Below, in pieces: positions 31,133-40,624 of a stretch of 64,000 bases of DNA. A model generated the notes under the pieces. That model saw nothing but the letters and a program-made list of their open reading frames with translations, did no database searches and had not been told where the DNA came from. The translations under genes were made by a program, and so were the position numbers. The stretch comes from Roseovarius nanhaiticus (GTDB taxonomy: Bacteria > Pseudomonadota > Alphaproteobacteria > Rhodobacterales > Rhodobacteraceae). The DNA lies in contig NZ_FTNV01000002.1 of NCBI RefSeq assembly GCF_900156535.1, positions 372,001 through 436,000 on the forward strand, written 5' to 3'. The first letter of the stretch is position 1. Each line of letters starts with the position of its first letter.

Positions 31133-32239
31133 ATGTCACATGCACGCACCACACCGCTGATCCAGTCCTTGCCCGCCTCTGTCCCCTTCGTCGGACCCGA
31201 AGTGCAGGAGCGCGCGGGCGGATTTTCGTTCGGCGCACGGCTGGGCGCGAACGAAAACGTTTTCGGCCCCTCGCCCCGCGCGATCGAGGCGATGCAGGCG
31301 GCAGCCCTCGACGTGTGGAAATATGGCGACTCGGCCAGCCATGATCTGCGCAGCGCCTTGGCCGCACTGCACGGCACGGCGATGGAGCATATCGTCATGG
31401 GCGAGGGGATCGACGGCCTTCTGGGCTATCTCGTGCGCCTGCTCGTTGCGCCGGGCGATGCGGTCGTCACCTCGGACGGCGCCTATCCGACGTTCAATTA
31501 CCACGTGACAGGCTTTGGCGGCACTCTGCACAAGGTACCCTACGGCGACGACCGCGAGGATCTGCCGGCGCTGATCGCCCGCGCCGCCGAGGTGGATGCC
31601 AAGCTGGTCTACTTCTCGAATCCCGACAACCCGATGGGCAGTTGGTGGGTGGGCCGCGATATCGCCGACGCGCTGGACAAGCTGCCGAAGGGGTGCCTCT
31701 TGATCCTCGACGAGGCCTATATCGAGTTTGCACCCGAGGCGGCGCTGGCGCCGATTGCCATCGACGATCCGCGCGTCATCCGCATGCGTACCTTCTCCAA
31801 GGCCTATGGCATGGCAGGCGCGCGGATCGGCTATGCGCTGGCCGCGGCGCCGCTGATCAAGGAGTTCGACAAGATCCGCAATCACTTCGGCATCGGGCGC
31901 ATCGCGCAGGCGGGCGCGCTGGCCGCGCTGAATGATACCGGCTGGCTGGCGCATGTGCAGCACTCCGTGGCCCGCGCGCGGGACGGCATTGCCGCGATCG
32001 CCGCCGAGAACGGGCTGACCGCCCTCCCGTCGGCCACCAATTTCGTCACGATTGATTGTGGCCGCGATGGCGACTTCGCCCGCGCCGTTCTGGCCGGCCT
32101 CACCGCGCGCGGGATATTCGCGCGCATGCCCTTCGTCGCGCCGCAGGATCGCTGCATTCGCGTCAGCTGCGGGCGGGACGAGGATCTGGCCCTCTTCGCC
32201 GCCGCCCTGCCCGGCGCCCTGAGCGACGCGCGGGGCTAG
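31133..32239 (+). CDS. HisC-like PLP aminotransferase (second copy)
   Basis: A 368-residue class I/II aminotransferase with LGANENVFGPSPRA, SNPDNPMGSWW, LDEAYIEFAPE and the PLP-lysine TFSKAYGMAGARIGYAL near residue 223. It is clearly related to histidinol-phosphate aminotransferases but differs from the hisC at 24045-25130 (the NPNNPTGT loop there reads NPDNPMGS here), so it probably has another substrate, for example an aromatic or other amino acid. The ATG at 31133 is chosen; the frame extends upstream into the preceding gene without similarity. Confidence 0.85.
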   Translation: MSHARTTPLIQSLPASVPFVGPEVQERAGGFSFGARLGANENVFGPSPRAIEAMQAAALDVWKYGDSASHDLRSALAALHGTAMEHIVMGEGIDGLLGYLVRLLVAPGDAVVTSDGAYPTFNYHVTGFGGTLHKVPYGDDREDLPALIARAAEVDAKLVYFSNPDNPMGSWWVGRDIADALDKLPKGCLLILDEAYIEFAPEAALAPIAIDDPRVIRMRTFSKAYGMAGARIGYALAAAPLIKEFDKIRNHFGIGRIAQAGALAALNDTGWLAHVQHSVARARDGIAAIAAENGLTALPSATNFVTIDCGRDGDFARAVLAGLTARGIFARMPFVAPQDRCIRVSCGRDEDLALFAAALPGALSDARG

Positions 32240-32246
32240 GCCCGCA

Positions 32247-33464
32247 TCAGCCCTTGGCGATCACCGCCGCCGCGGCGCCCACAGCGCCTGACCCGTGCGG
32301 AATGTCCAGCGCCGCCAGCCCCGCTTCGATGCTGCCCAGAACACCCAACACCATATGGGCGTTCACATGGCCCATATGCCCGATGCGGAAATACCCGTGC
32401 CACGCAGGCTCGCTGGGCATGGCAAAGCCAAGGCCCACGCCCAGCGTCACACCCGCATTCGCCTCAAGCCAGGCGCGCAGATCGCTTGCTTTCGGAGCAG
32501 GCAGCGACAGCGCAGTGACGGCGCGGCTCCGCTGCGCCGGATCGATGATGTTCATCTTCAGCGCGCCGCCCTCGGCCCAGACCTCGCACGCCGCCCAGAT
32601 CGCACGCGCCAGCCGGTCATGCCGCGCCCAGACCGCCTCGACCCCCTCATCGTGGATCATGTCCAGCGCGGCGCGCATGCCATAAAGGTGATGCGTCGGC
32701 GCCGTGCCGAAGAAATACTGGTAGAATTCATCGGGGTTCGCGCGCAGCGTCCAGTCCCAATAGGGGCTGACGCGGGCAAGGCCGCGCCGCACCTGCGCCG
32801 CCTTCTCGCTGAAAAAGACCAGGCCGAGGCCCGGCGGCATCATCAGCCCCTTCTGGCTGCCCGTCACCAGAATATCGACGCCCCACTCGTCCATTTCGAA
32901 CCGGTCGCAGGCAAAGGACGCGATGCAATCGGCCATAAGCAGCGCCGGGTGTCCCGCCGCATCCATGGCCGCGCGCAGGGCGGACATATCGCTGAGCGCC
33001 GAGGTCGAAGTATCGACATGCGTCGCCAGAACCGCTTTGATGCGCCCTTCCTTGTCAGCCCGCAGCGCCGCCTCGACACGGGCCGGATCGATGGGCGATG
33101 CGCGCCCGAAATCCAGCTCTTCGACATCCAGGCCCATATCCCGCGCCATCTGCGCCCAGCCCTGGCCGAACCGGCCACAAATCAGCGCCAGCACGCGATC
33201 GCCCGGCGCGAGGGTATTGGCAAAGGCCGCCTCCCAGGCGCCATGTCCATTGGCGATGTAGATGGCCACATGCGCCTTGGTCCGCGCCACGCGCTTGAGA
33301 TCTGGGATAAGCGTGTCGACCATGTCGATCAGCCCGCCCTGATAGATATTGGGCGACGCGCGGTGCATGGCGTTCAGCACCCGGTCCGGCACCACCGACG
33401 GGCCGGGAATGGCCAGATAGGATCGCCCGCCCGCCAGCGCGCCCTGAGTGTCCGAAATCGCCAT
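32247..33464 (-). CDS. class V aminotransferase (alanine/serine-glyoxylate type)
   Basis: A 405-residue PLP enzyme of the class V group (AGXT/SGAT/2-aminoethylphosphonate transaminase relatives). It shows YLAIPGPSVVPDRVLNAM, the ANGHGAWEAAFAN loop, ADCIASFACDRFEMDEWG and the PLP-lysine VTGSQKGLMMPPGLG. Such enzymes move an amino group from alanine or serine to glyoxylate. Exact donor is not clear. It converges with the HisC-like gene 7 bases away. Confidence 0.85.
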   Translation of the reverse strand: MAISDTQGALAGGRSYLAIPGPSVVPDRVLNAMHRASPNIYQGGLIDMVDTLIPDLKRVARTKAHVAIYIANGHGAWEAAFANTLAPGDRVLALICGRFGQGWAQMARDMGLDVEELDFGRASPIDPARVEAALRADKEGRIKAVLATHVDTSTSALSDMSALRAAMDAAGHPALLMADCIASFACDRFEMDEWGVDILVTGSQKGLMMPPGLGLVFFSEKAAQVRRGLARVSPYWDWTLRANPDEFYQYFFGTAPTHHLYGMRAALDMIHDEGVEAVWARHDRLARAIWAACEVWAEGGALKMNIIDPAQRSRAVTALSLPAPKASDLRAWLEANAGVTLGVGLGFAMPSEPAWHGYFRIGHMGHVNAHMVLGVLGSIEAGLAALDIPHGSGAVGAAAAVIAKG

Positions 33465-33597
33465 GCCTTACCTCGCCTTGCTCTATCCCGCGCACCTTTA
33501 CGCCGCCCGCGCGCGGCGTCAATCCACCCTGCCCCGCTTGCCTAAATCGCGGCGCGCCGATACACCCACATTTCCCGACGCAGCGCCCGAGGCCCGC

Positions 33598-34281
33598 ATG
33601 TCCCTATTCAAACGTCTGGCCACGTGGGAGCGTGACCTGCGCCAGTCCTACAACACGGATCTCTCGACCCCCGAGAACCGGCGCCGCGCGCATATCTACA
33701 ACCTGTGGTTCGATCACGCGATCCTGCGCGGCCTCTGGACCAACGAATTCGAGGTGGCGCCGGGCGTCTGGCGCTCGAACCATCCGACGCATAAACGTTT
33801 TGCCGCGATGAAGGCCCGCGGGATCAAGTCGATCCTCAACCTGCGCGGCTCCGCCGGGGCTGCGCATTACCTCACCGAAAAGGAAAGCTGCGCTGCACTG
33901 GGCCTGACGCTGGTCGATGTCACGCTGCACGCCCGCTATGCCGTGCCGCCCGCCGATATCGCGGCGCTGATCGAGGCGTTTCGCACCATCGAGCGGCCTT
34001 TCGTCATGCATTGCAAATCTGGCGCCGACCGCGCCGGGTTTGCCTCGGCGATCTACTTGATGGTCATCGAGGGCCGGCCCGTTTCCGAAGCGCGCAAGAT
34101 GCTGGGTTTGCGATTCTTGCATGTCAAACGTTCGCGGACCGGCGTGCTGGACTACATCCTCGATCTCTACGAGGCGCGCCATGCTGAGACCGGCATCGGC
34201 TTTGAGGATTGGGTGCAGACGGAATACGACCACGCGCAGGTGCAGGCCGATTTCGAGGCGAATTTCAAACCCTGGTTCTGA
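33598..34281 (+). CDS. tyrosine-protein phosphatase-like protein
   Basis: A 227-residue cytoplasmic protein with the protein tyrosine/dual-specificity phosphatase loop HCKSGADRAG near residues 138-147 (Cys and Arg both present) and the VWRSNHPTHKRF and IKSILNLRGS segments of bacterial DSP-type phosphatases, which often act on phosphoproteins or phosphoinositide-like compounds. The ATG at 33598 directly starts the conserved region. It stands between a divergent aminotransferase and the convergent GAPDH gene. Confidence 0.85.
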   Translation: MSLFKRLATWERDLRQSYNTDLSTPENRRRAHIYNLWFDHAILRGLWTNEFEVAPGVWRSNHPTHKRFAAMKARGIKSILNLRGSAGAAHYLTEKESCAALGLTLVDVTLHARYAVPPADIAALIEAFRTIERPFVMHCKSGADRAGFASAIYLMVIEGRPVSEARKMLGLRFLHVKRSRTGVLDYILDLYEARHAETGIGFEDWVQTEYDHAQVQADFEANFKPWF

Positions 34282-34287
34282 GCCGCC

Positions 34288-35295
34288 CTAGCGCCGCGCC
34301 CCGATCCGGGTGGCCATATCCAGCATCCGGCAGCTGAACCCCCATTCATTGTCGTACCAGCCGAACACGCGCGTCAGACCGCCTTCGGCCACTGATGTCT
34401 CAAGCCCGCTCATGATGATCGATTCAGGCCGGGCGCGCAGGTCCGACGACACCAGCGGCCGCTCGGTCCAGCCAAAAACATTTGCGTGGGACCCCGTCTC
34501 CGACGCGGCCTGCAGCAACCTGTTGACCGCCTCCACGCTTGCCGCCTCGCGCAGCCGCACCGACAGGTCGATGCAGGAGACGCTGGCCGTCGGCACGCGG
34601 ATCGCGCGCGCCTCGATCCGGCCCGCCAGATGCGGCAGGACCAGCGCCATCTGCCCATGCGCGCTGGTGGTCGTGGGCACCATCGACAGCGCCGCGGCGC
34701 GGCTGCGCTCCAGCGCGCCGCGCGGCTTGTCCACCGTAGGCTGGCTGCCGGTATAGCAATGCACCGTGGTCATCTGCCCTGACACAATGCCGAACGCCTC
34801 GTCCAAAAGACGCGCCAGCGGCGCCAGCGCGTTGGTGGTGCAGGAGGCGTTGGAAATGATGCTCTGATCCGCCAGATCACCTTCATTCGCACCCAGCACC
34901 AGCGTCACATCCGCCTCGGCAGACGGCCCCGAGACCAGAACGGCGCGCGCGCCCGCGGCGATGCCCCGCTCGGCCATGGCGCGCTTGCCGGCCATGCCTG
35001 TGCATTCCAGCACCAGATCCACGCCCGACAGGTCCAGCTCCCGCAAATCGGCGACCGAATGAAACGGCACGCGCCGCCCATCGACGACCAGCGCCCCGGA
35101 CTCGGCCCGCACCTCGCCCGGCCAGGTGCCATAGACGCTGTCATATTCAAAAAGATAGGCGCAGGTCGCCAGCGGCTCGATCTCGTTGATCAGTACCAGC
35201 TCCACATCCGCGCGCCCGGCCAAAAGGATGCGCAAGATCGCGCGTCCGATCCGGCCAAACCCGTTGACGGCGATTTTGACTGGCGGCTGCTGCAT
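34288..35295 (-). CDS. gap: type I glyceraldehyde-3-phosphate dehydrogenase
   Basis: A 335-residue NAD-dependent enzyme that oxidises glyceraldehyde 3-phosphate to 1,3-bisphosphoglycerate. The NAD motif NGFGRIGRAI begins at residue 11, and the catalytic Cys152 is in SNASCTTNALAPL. The usual second Cys four residues on is Ala here. The C-terminal WYDNEWGFSCRMLDM is intact. The ATG at 35295 is chosen; the frame extends five codons upstream. Erythrose-4-phosphate dehydrogenase is an alternative; no pgk or fba is next to it. Confidence 0.87.
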   Translation of the reverse strand: MQQPPVKIAVNGFGRIGRAILRILLAGRADVELVLINEIEPLATCAYLFEYDSVYGTWPGEVRAESGALVVDGRRVPFHSVADLRELDLSGVDLVLECTGMAGKRAMAERGIAAGARAVLVSGPSAEADVTLVLGANEGDLADQSIISNASCTTNALAPLARLLDEAFGIVSGQMTTVHCYTGSQPTVDKPRGALERSRAAALSMVPTTTSAHGQMALVLPHLAGRIEARAIRVPTASVSCIDLSVRLREAASVEAVNRLLQAASETGSHANVFGWTERPLVSSDLRARPESIIMSGLETSVAEGGLTRVFGWYDNEWGFSCRMLDMATRIGARR

Positions 35296-35380
35296 AATGG
35301 ATCCTCGCATGGGCTTGCCAATCGCTAGCGCATCCGACCGCGCCCCGCCACCCCCGCCGCCGGGCGCCCTTTCACTGTTC

Positions 35381-35412
35381 GGAAAAATACTCCCGCCGGA
35401 GGCGAGAATTCC
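35381..35412 (+). repeat. dispersed intergenic repeat, copy C
   Basis: GGAAAAATACTCCCGCCGGA followed by GGCGAGAATTCC. It matches the element at 53636 and 57686 in the AAATA..CCCGCCGGAGGC core. It lies in the 276-base gap between gap and the GNAT gene, both on the minus strand. Confidence 0.65.
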
Positions 35413-35571
35413 AAAGCCCCAAGGGTAGATGCGACAGGTAACAAAACCTTCCCTGGGCCAAGCGCCGCTGTGCCGACATTGCGGAAAGGCAGACCCTTGA
35501 TTTCAGCACCACCTTGAACGCCCATTTCCGGCCCAGCCATCACGCGAAAATCGACGCGTGTTGTCACGCGT

Positions 35572-36039
35572 CTATGCGCCTTGCCGCGTCTCCAGGTCCA
35601 ACCGCATCAGCGCCATGCCCTGGCGGCGGGACAACTCCTCGTAGCCGGCGGACAGGTAGGCGTTGAAAGCGGGCGCGTTGTCGGTTTCCACCTTCAAAGT
35701 CAGCACCAGCGCGCCAAGCTCCAGCGCCGCCTGCTCTACCCGCTCCGTCAGCTCCGCGGCGGCCCCGCCGCGCGCCTCTTCGGCCAGATAGACATAGGTG
35801 AGGTGCCGCACCTCTGGCCCGATGCCTTCCCGAAGGGCGAAAAATCCGACATCCTGACCGGCGACATCCGACAAATAGAAAGAGACATCTTCGCGGTCGC
35901 CCAGCCATTTATTGCGCCATTCCACCTCGTCGAAGGGCACTTTGGCATTTGGGTTCAGCAACGGGATGTCCGCATTCCGCAACATCGCGGCCAACGGGGT
36001 AAGATCGCCGTCGCGGTTGCGGCGCAGGGTGAGTGCCAT
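35572..36039 (-). CDS. GNAT family N-acetyltransferase
   Basis: A 155-residue acetyltransferase. The fold is visible as an N-terminal RRNRDGDLTPLAAML helix-strand, the central strand RHLTYVYLAEEARGGAAAELTERV where the acetyl-CoA pyrophosphate loop is expected, and the final DNAPAFNAYLSAGYEEL motif typical of RimI-like GNATs. The acceptor is unknown. The ATG at 36039 has GGAGGAAGG upstream, so it is preferred over the ATG at 36087. Confidence 0.82.
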   Translation of the reverse strand: MALTLRRNRDGDLTPLAAMLRNADIPLLNPNAKVPFDEVEWRNKWLGDREDVSFYLSDVAGQDVGFFALREGIGPEVRHLTYVYLAEEARGGAAAELTERVEQAALELGALVLTLKVETDNAPAFNAYLSAGYEELSRRQGMALMRLDLETRQGA

Positions 36040-36594
36040 GGTCCTTCCTCCGGCTGATCCCGGCGTCAACCAGCCGGGATGCGTCATGAAAGCCGCGCGC
36101 TTGACATGGACGGGCCGCTCTCGTCAACCTTGGAGGAAGCCGGTGCTGCGCTATCGCGTGACGCCCAGCGCCGCTGATTGCGCGCAATCTGACGCGCCAG
36201 ACCCTTGCAATAATCGGGGTAGAATCGAGTCTCTCAACGGAATCGGTTCAGCTGTATCAGAGATTCCCAGCCGCGCTCCGACCGCAGATTTCACGTTTTT
36301 TGCCGTGACGCGGACAGCTTGCCCCCCCGTCCGACAGCGCCAAAGGATCCCGCGCGGACCGCCGGATTTTCCCTCGCATTGATCGCGCCACATCTTGACC
36401 ATCATCGGCGCTGCGCTTGGCCTCAATCTGGTCTCACTTCGTACGACCTTGGTATGAAAAAGCTCAAACTTCGTACTACCGCCGCCGCCTTGCGACCTTG
36501 GACTGATTTCCAAAACGCCTCGTTCGGGTGAAGTTCTGTCTCGTTCACCAACGTTCCCGACACCCACAACCTGAAACGAAAGCGAGACCACCCC
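36040..36594. other. 555-base region upstream of the tad locus
   Basis: This gap between the divergent GNAT and flp genes contains the direct repeat described at 36436-36480 and presumably the flp promoter. An open frame on the minus strand (36151-36876) overlaps flp and has no ribosome-binding site or family-like sequence. No RNA gene was recognised. Confidence 0.55.
36436..36480. repeat. 13-bp direct repeat upstream of flp
   Basis: ACTTCGTACGACC (36436-36448) and ACTTCGTACTACC (36468-36480) differ at one base and start 32 bases apart, about three helical turns. The position 115-160 bases before the flp ATG suggests a regulator-binding site. Confidence 0.55.
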
Positions 36595-36813
36595 ATGAAA
36601 CTGACACGCAAGACAATCCAGATCGCCGCCCGCACCTTTGCAAAGGACGAGGATGGCGCCACCGCAATCGAGTACGGCCTGTTCGCAGCCCTTGTCGGCG
36701 CCGTTATCGTCGGCACGGTCGCGACCCTTGGCAACCAGACCAATGAGGGGTTCTCCGAAATGAGCGGTGCGCTCACGGCGGCGGGCATCACCGGAGAGCC
36801 GTCGGACGGCTAA
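36595..36813 (+). CDS. flp: Flp-family type IVb pilin
   Basis: A 72-residue prepilin, the major subunit of the Flp (Tad) pilus. A positively charged leader is followed by the processing site in DEDG^ATAIEYG with Glu at +5 and Tyr at +6, as required by the prepilin peptidase, and then a hydrophobic helix LFAALVGAVIVGTVATLG. The short hydrophilic tail is normal. It is the first gene of the tad locus, 77 bases before tadZ. Confidence 0.93.
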   Translation: MKLTRKTIQIAARTFAKDEDGATAIEYGLFAALVGAVIVGTVATLGNQTNEGFSEMSGALTAAGITGEPSDG

Positions 36814-36890
36814 GCCCGGCGCCCAAGAGTGGCGTGCGCTGGCGATTGCCACCGCACGCCGCATCACCCCCCTCACCCAGGACAGAGATC

Positions 36891-38093
36891 ATGCCGTTCG
36901 ACACATCCACATCGCAAGGTATCGCCCCCTTCGCCGCCTACGTCTGCACAGACCAAGGGGCAGAGCTGGCCCGCACGGTTCTGGAGCGGAGCGGCAGGCC
37001 GGACGGCGCCGTGCATGGCGGCGGCCTGAGCGGGGCGGCGCGGCTTTGTGCCGATGTCGCAAGCGCGCAGATCGTTTTGGCCGAGATCGGCAAGATTCCG
37101 GTATCGATGGCCTGCGAATGCGTGACCGAGATGTCGGCCTCCGGCGTCGGTGTCATCTTGCTGGGCGAGCATACGGACATCGATACATATCGGGCGCTGC
37201 GCAATGCCGGCGCACTGGAATATTTCACCCTGCCCGCCAACGCAGATGACATCCTTGCCATCAAGCCCAAGGGCCCTGCCCAGACCGAGACTGCCTCGCA
37301 GCCCGCACCAAGCCCGTCGATCGCCGTCCTGGGCTGCAAGGGCGGCGTCGGCGCCAGCCTTTTGGCCCAAAACCTCGCCTTCCACGCGGCAAGTGCCAAG
37401 GGCGCACAGCTTCGCACGGCGTTGCTGGATGCGGATCTGCAGTTCGGCTCGCAAGCGATTGATCTGGATCGCGACGGAACCGCCGGTCTTTTTGAGGCGC
37501 TCAACGCGCCTGACCGGATCGACGAAACTTTCATCCGTGCCACGATGGACCACCTGAATGATGGTCTCGCGCTCTATTCTCACCAAGTCCGCAACGGGCA
37601 GGATGCGCTGTCGTACGAGACGGGGCTCTCACAGGTGATCGCGCCAATACGTGCGTGTTTCGGCGCCGTGATTACCGATCTTCCCCGCGACGTGATGATG
37701 CGCCATCCCGAGCTGCTGGCGCAGTTCGACGCTGTCGCACTTGTCATCCCCAGTGGATTTTCCGGCGTGAATGCCGCGACCCGCCTCATCGAAAGGATCA
37801 ACGCCGAAGCGCCTGATATCCGCATCCTTCCTGTCCTGTCTGACCTGCGCCGTGATGCCGCCCTGTCGCCGAAGGTGGTTGGCGCGACCATCGGGCGCGA
37901 TATAGCCGCAACCTTGCCCCGAAGTGACGCCCCCCTGATACGCGCGCACCGCGCCGCACGGCCCCTGATCCAGTGCCAGCCAAGAGGGCCCTATGCAAAG
38001 GCCGTGCGCACCATCTGGAAGGCGGCAACGGCCGACGCCCCTCAAAAGGCACAGACGAAACAACGCGCGATGCTGAAAAGGATGTTCGGATGA
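36891..38093 (+). CDS. tadZ: pilus assembly ATPase TadZ/CpaE
   Basis: A 400-residue protein that places the Tad secretion apparatus at the pole. The N-terminal 130 residues resemble a response-regulator-like domain (VGVILLGEHTDID). The C-terminal MinD/ParA-like ATPase domain starts with the deviant Walker A motif CKGGVGAS near residue 154 and has LLDADLQFGSQ as the Walker A' segment. The ATG at 36891 is chosen; the longer frame upstream is not family-like. It overlaps tadA by ATGA. Confidence 0.9.
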   Translation: MPFDTSTSQGIAPFAAYVCTDQGAELARTVLERSGRPDGAVHGGGLSGAARLCADVASAQIVLAEIGKIPVSMACECVTEMSASGVGVILLGEHTDIDTYRALRNAGALEYFTLPANADDILAIKPKGPAQTETASQPAPSPSIAVLGCKGGVGASLLAQNLAFHAASAKGAQLRTALLDADLQFGSQAIDLDRDGTAGLFEALNAPDRIDETFIRATMDHLNDGLALYSHQVRNGQDALSYETGLSQVIAPIRACFGAVITDLPRDVMMRHPELLAQFDAVALVIPSGFSGVNAATRLIERINAEAPDIRILPVLSDLRRDAALSPKVVGATIGRDIAATLPRSDAPLIRAHRAARPLIQCQPRGPYAKAVRTIWKAATADAPQKAQTKQRAMLKRMFG

Positions 38094-39682
38094 CCATGCA
38101 TTTCCCGCAAAGCCTGCGGCACGACGCCTTGGCCCAGGTACTCAAGATCGCAAAACAGATCGACGCCGAGGGCCTTTCTGCCTCCGAGCGTGCCAATGTC
38201 GCCGTCAGCTACGTGGTGGAAAATGCCAGCTCGCCTTGGCCGCTCGCGCTTCAGCGCGAGATCCTGGCCGATGCCACCGCAACGCTGGAGGCAAAAGCCC
38301 CGACACCGGCGTTGACGCCTGCCCCCAAGCCCACGCCAGCACCCGCACCGCAGAGATCCGCGATACCGCCGGCAGCCCCGCCCCGGTCTTTGTCCCCGGC
38401 CCCAGCTGCCCCTGCGCCCTCGTCCAACCTGATGAATATGTCCAACGAGGTCGTGAAGGCGCTGTCCGAAGTCCTCGACTTCTCCGAGTTGGCACGCGAG
38501 ACCCGCCCCGAGCAGGAAGCGCAGATCCACGGCGCCATTCGTACCCTCTCGGAAGATCGCAAGATGCACCTGAACGGGCGCGAAGTCGATGATCTGGTCG
38601 GTGCGGTTCTCGCAGACATGCTGGGCCTTGGCCCGCTTGAGGCGTTGCTGGCGGATGACCGCGTGACGGACATCATGGTCAACGGCCCCGAGCAGGTCTT
38701 TGTCGAGCGTGGTGGAAAGCTGGAAATGACGGGCATCACGTTTCGTGACAACGCGCATGTCTTTGCCATCGCCAGCCGCATCGTCAGCGCAGTCGGGCGC
38801 CGCATCGACGAATCCCAGCCAATGGTCGATGCCCGGCTCAAGGATGGAAGCCGCGTCAATGTCGCGGTGCCGCCCCTGGCGATCGACGGACCGACGATCA
38901 CGATCCGCAAGTTCCCGAAAAACCCGGTCAAGCTGGACGCGCTTGTCGCGGGCGGCACTCTCAGCACCCAGATGGCGGGACTTCTGGCAATGGCCTCGTT
39001 CCTGCGTCTCAACATCCTGATTTCGGGCGGAACAGGCTCGGGCAAGACGACGCTAATGAATGCGATGTCGCAATTCATTCCAGCAGGCGAGCGTCTGGTC
39101 ACCATCGAGGACGCGGCCGAATTGCGCCTGCAACAGCCGCATGTCGTCCGGTTCGAGACGCGCCCGCCGAATGTCGAAGGCACGGGCGAGGTCACAATGC
39201 GGACGCTGGTGCGCAATGCCCTGCGGATGCGTCCGGACCGCATCATCATCGGCGAAATTCGCGGCGACGAGGTGCTGGACCTGCTTCAGGCGATGAATAC
39301 CGGCCATGACGGATCAATGAGCACATTGCACGCCAACTCTCCGCGCGAGGCACTGACCCGCGTCGAAAGCATGGCGGCCCTGGCGGGGTTCGCGCCTGGA
39401 AATGGCGTCGTGCGCCGCCAGTTGACCGATGCCGTGCATCTCATCGTGCAGGTCTCGCGCATGCGTGACGGCAAACGGCGGATCACGTCGATCTCTGAAA
39501 TCGCAGGTCTCGCCGGGGACACCGTCACCTTGCAGGAGCTTTTCACGTACGACACTGACGCAAGCAGCACACGCACCGAGGTAAAGGGCGCGTTCAAGTA
39601 TTCCGGCTACCGCCCGAAATTCGCCAAGCGGGCGGCAGAATACGGCGTCAGCAATGACCTCGACACGTTGCTGGGAGGTTAA
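38090..39682 (+). CDS. tadA: Tad secretion ATPase TadA/CpaF
   Basis: A 530-residue hexameric ATPase that powers assembly of the Flp pilus. A Pro/Ala-rich linker (about residues 68-112) precedes the conserved domain with DDRVTDIMVNGPEQVFVERG, Walker A GGTGSGKTT near residues 313-321, the Asp box TIEDAAELRL, Walker B RIIIGEIRGDE and the His box GSMSTLHANSP. The ATG at 38090 overlaps the tadZ stop; the proline-rich linker is longer than in many homologs. Confidence 0.94.
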   Translation: MTMHFPQSLRHDALAQVLKIAKQIDAEGLSASERANVAVSYVVENASSPWPLALQREILADATATLEAKAPTPALTPAPKPTPAPAPQRSAIPPAAPPRSLSPAPAAPAPSSNLMNMSNEVVKALSEVLDFSELARETRPEQEAQIHGAIRTLSEDRKMHLNGREVDDLVGAVLADMLGLGPLEALLADDRVTDIMVNGPEQVFVERGGKLEMTGITFRDNAHVFAIASRIVSAVGRRIDESQPMVDARLKDGSRVNVAVPPLAIDGPTITIRKFPKNPVKLDALVAGGTLSTQMAGLLAMASFLRLNILISGGTGSGKTTLMNAMSQFIPAGERLVTIEDAAELRLQQPHVVRFETRPPNVEGTGEVTMRTLVRNALRMRPDRIIIGEIRGDEVLDLLQAMNTGHDGSMSTLHANSPREALTRVESMAALAGFAPGNGVVRRQLTDAVHLIVQVSRMRDGKRRITSISEIAGLAGDTVTLQELFTYDTDASSTRTEVKGAFKYSGYRPKFAKRAAEYGVSNDLDTLLGG

Positions 39683-39685
39683 GGC

Positions 39686-40624
39686 ATGCCGATGACGCTC
39701 ATACTGTTTGTGGTCGGTGCCGTTGTTTTTGCGGGGCTGACCCTGTCGCTTCTGGTTCAGGCAGATCGCCAGCGGCGCCGCCATCAGGCGCGATTGCAGC
39801 GGGCACGCGCGGACATTGTGCGCGCCAGTGCCAAGACGCGCCAGAAATCAGCCGCAAAAGGGGGCAAGCACAGCCTTTCCGCGCGGATCGAGCGGCATCT
39901 GGAGCAGACCAATCTGAGGACCAGCCTGACCGAGCTTATGGTGCAACTCTCGCTCGGGGCGCTTGGGCTTTATGCCCTGTGTGTGCTGGTGCTGAAACTG
40001 CATCCACTCGTTGCGCTGCCCCTCGTCATCGCGCTGCCGGTTCTGGCCGCGATCCTTGTCCTGCGCATTGCCAAGGCCCGGTATCGCGCGGCCTTCACCG
40101 CTCAGCTTCCCGAAACGCTCGACGTCTTTGCACGTGGCCTGCGGGCGGGTCGGCCTGTCTCGGACTCACTCGCCATCGTGGTGGAGACGGCCAGCGGCCC
40201 GGTCCAGCGTGAATTCGCGCGGTGCCACGATGAGATCTGCATGGGCAAAACCCTTGCCGACAGCCTCGAAAGGCTGGCCAGGAGGGTGCCGACCGCGGAA
40301 GTCAGTTTTTTCTCGGTCGCCACATCGCTGCAGGCCGAGACCGGCGGCAACCTGATCGAGACGATGGAGTGCCTGGCGGGCCAGCTGCGCGAGCGGCGCA
40401 AACTTCGCAAGAAGGCCCGCGCGCTATCGTCCGAGGCGCGCGCCAGCGCGATGATCCTCGCGTCCCTGCCCTTTGCCGTCGCCCTCGCCCTCGCGATCAT
40501 GAACGGCGCCTATCTGGAGCCGCTCTATGCCGATCCGCGCGGCCGCGTGATGTCGATCGCGGCAGTGTCCAGCATCGGCCTGGGCGTGTTCATGATGGCA
40601 AGAATGGGCAAGCTCGATGTCTGA
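39686..40624 (+). CDS. tadB: pilus assembly platform protein TadB
   Basis: A 312-residue inner-membrane protein of the GspF/TadB family. An N-terminal helix (LILFVVGAVVFAGLTLSLLV), a pair of helices at about 90-130 and C-terminal helices around 255-310 surround the conserved cytoplasmic domain LPETLDVFARGLRAGRP...TGGNLIETMECLA. With TadC it forms the platform that TadA drives. It starts 3 bases after tadA and overlaps tadC by 8 bases. Confidence 0.92.
   Translation: MPMTLILFVVGAVVFAGLTLSLLVQADRQRRRHQARLQRARADIVRASAKTRQKSAAKGGKHSLSARIERHLEQTNLRTSLTELMVQLSLGALGLYALCVLVLKLHPLVALPLVIALPVLAAILVLRIAKARYRAAFTAQLPETLDVFARGLRAGRPVSDSLAIVVETASGPVQREFARCHDEICMGKTLADSLERLARRVPTAEVSFFSVATSLQAETGGNLIETMECLAGQLRERRKLRKKARALSSEARASAMILASLPFAVALALAIMNGAYLEPLYADPRGRVMSIAAVSSIGLGVFMMARMGKLDV

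Noticed and set aside
36151..36876. 241-codon minus-strand frame over the flp region
   Set aside because: It overlaps the clear flp gene, lacks a ribosome-binding site and has no recognisable sequence features.
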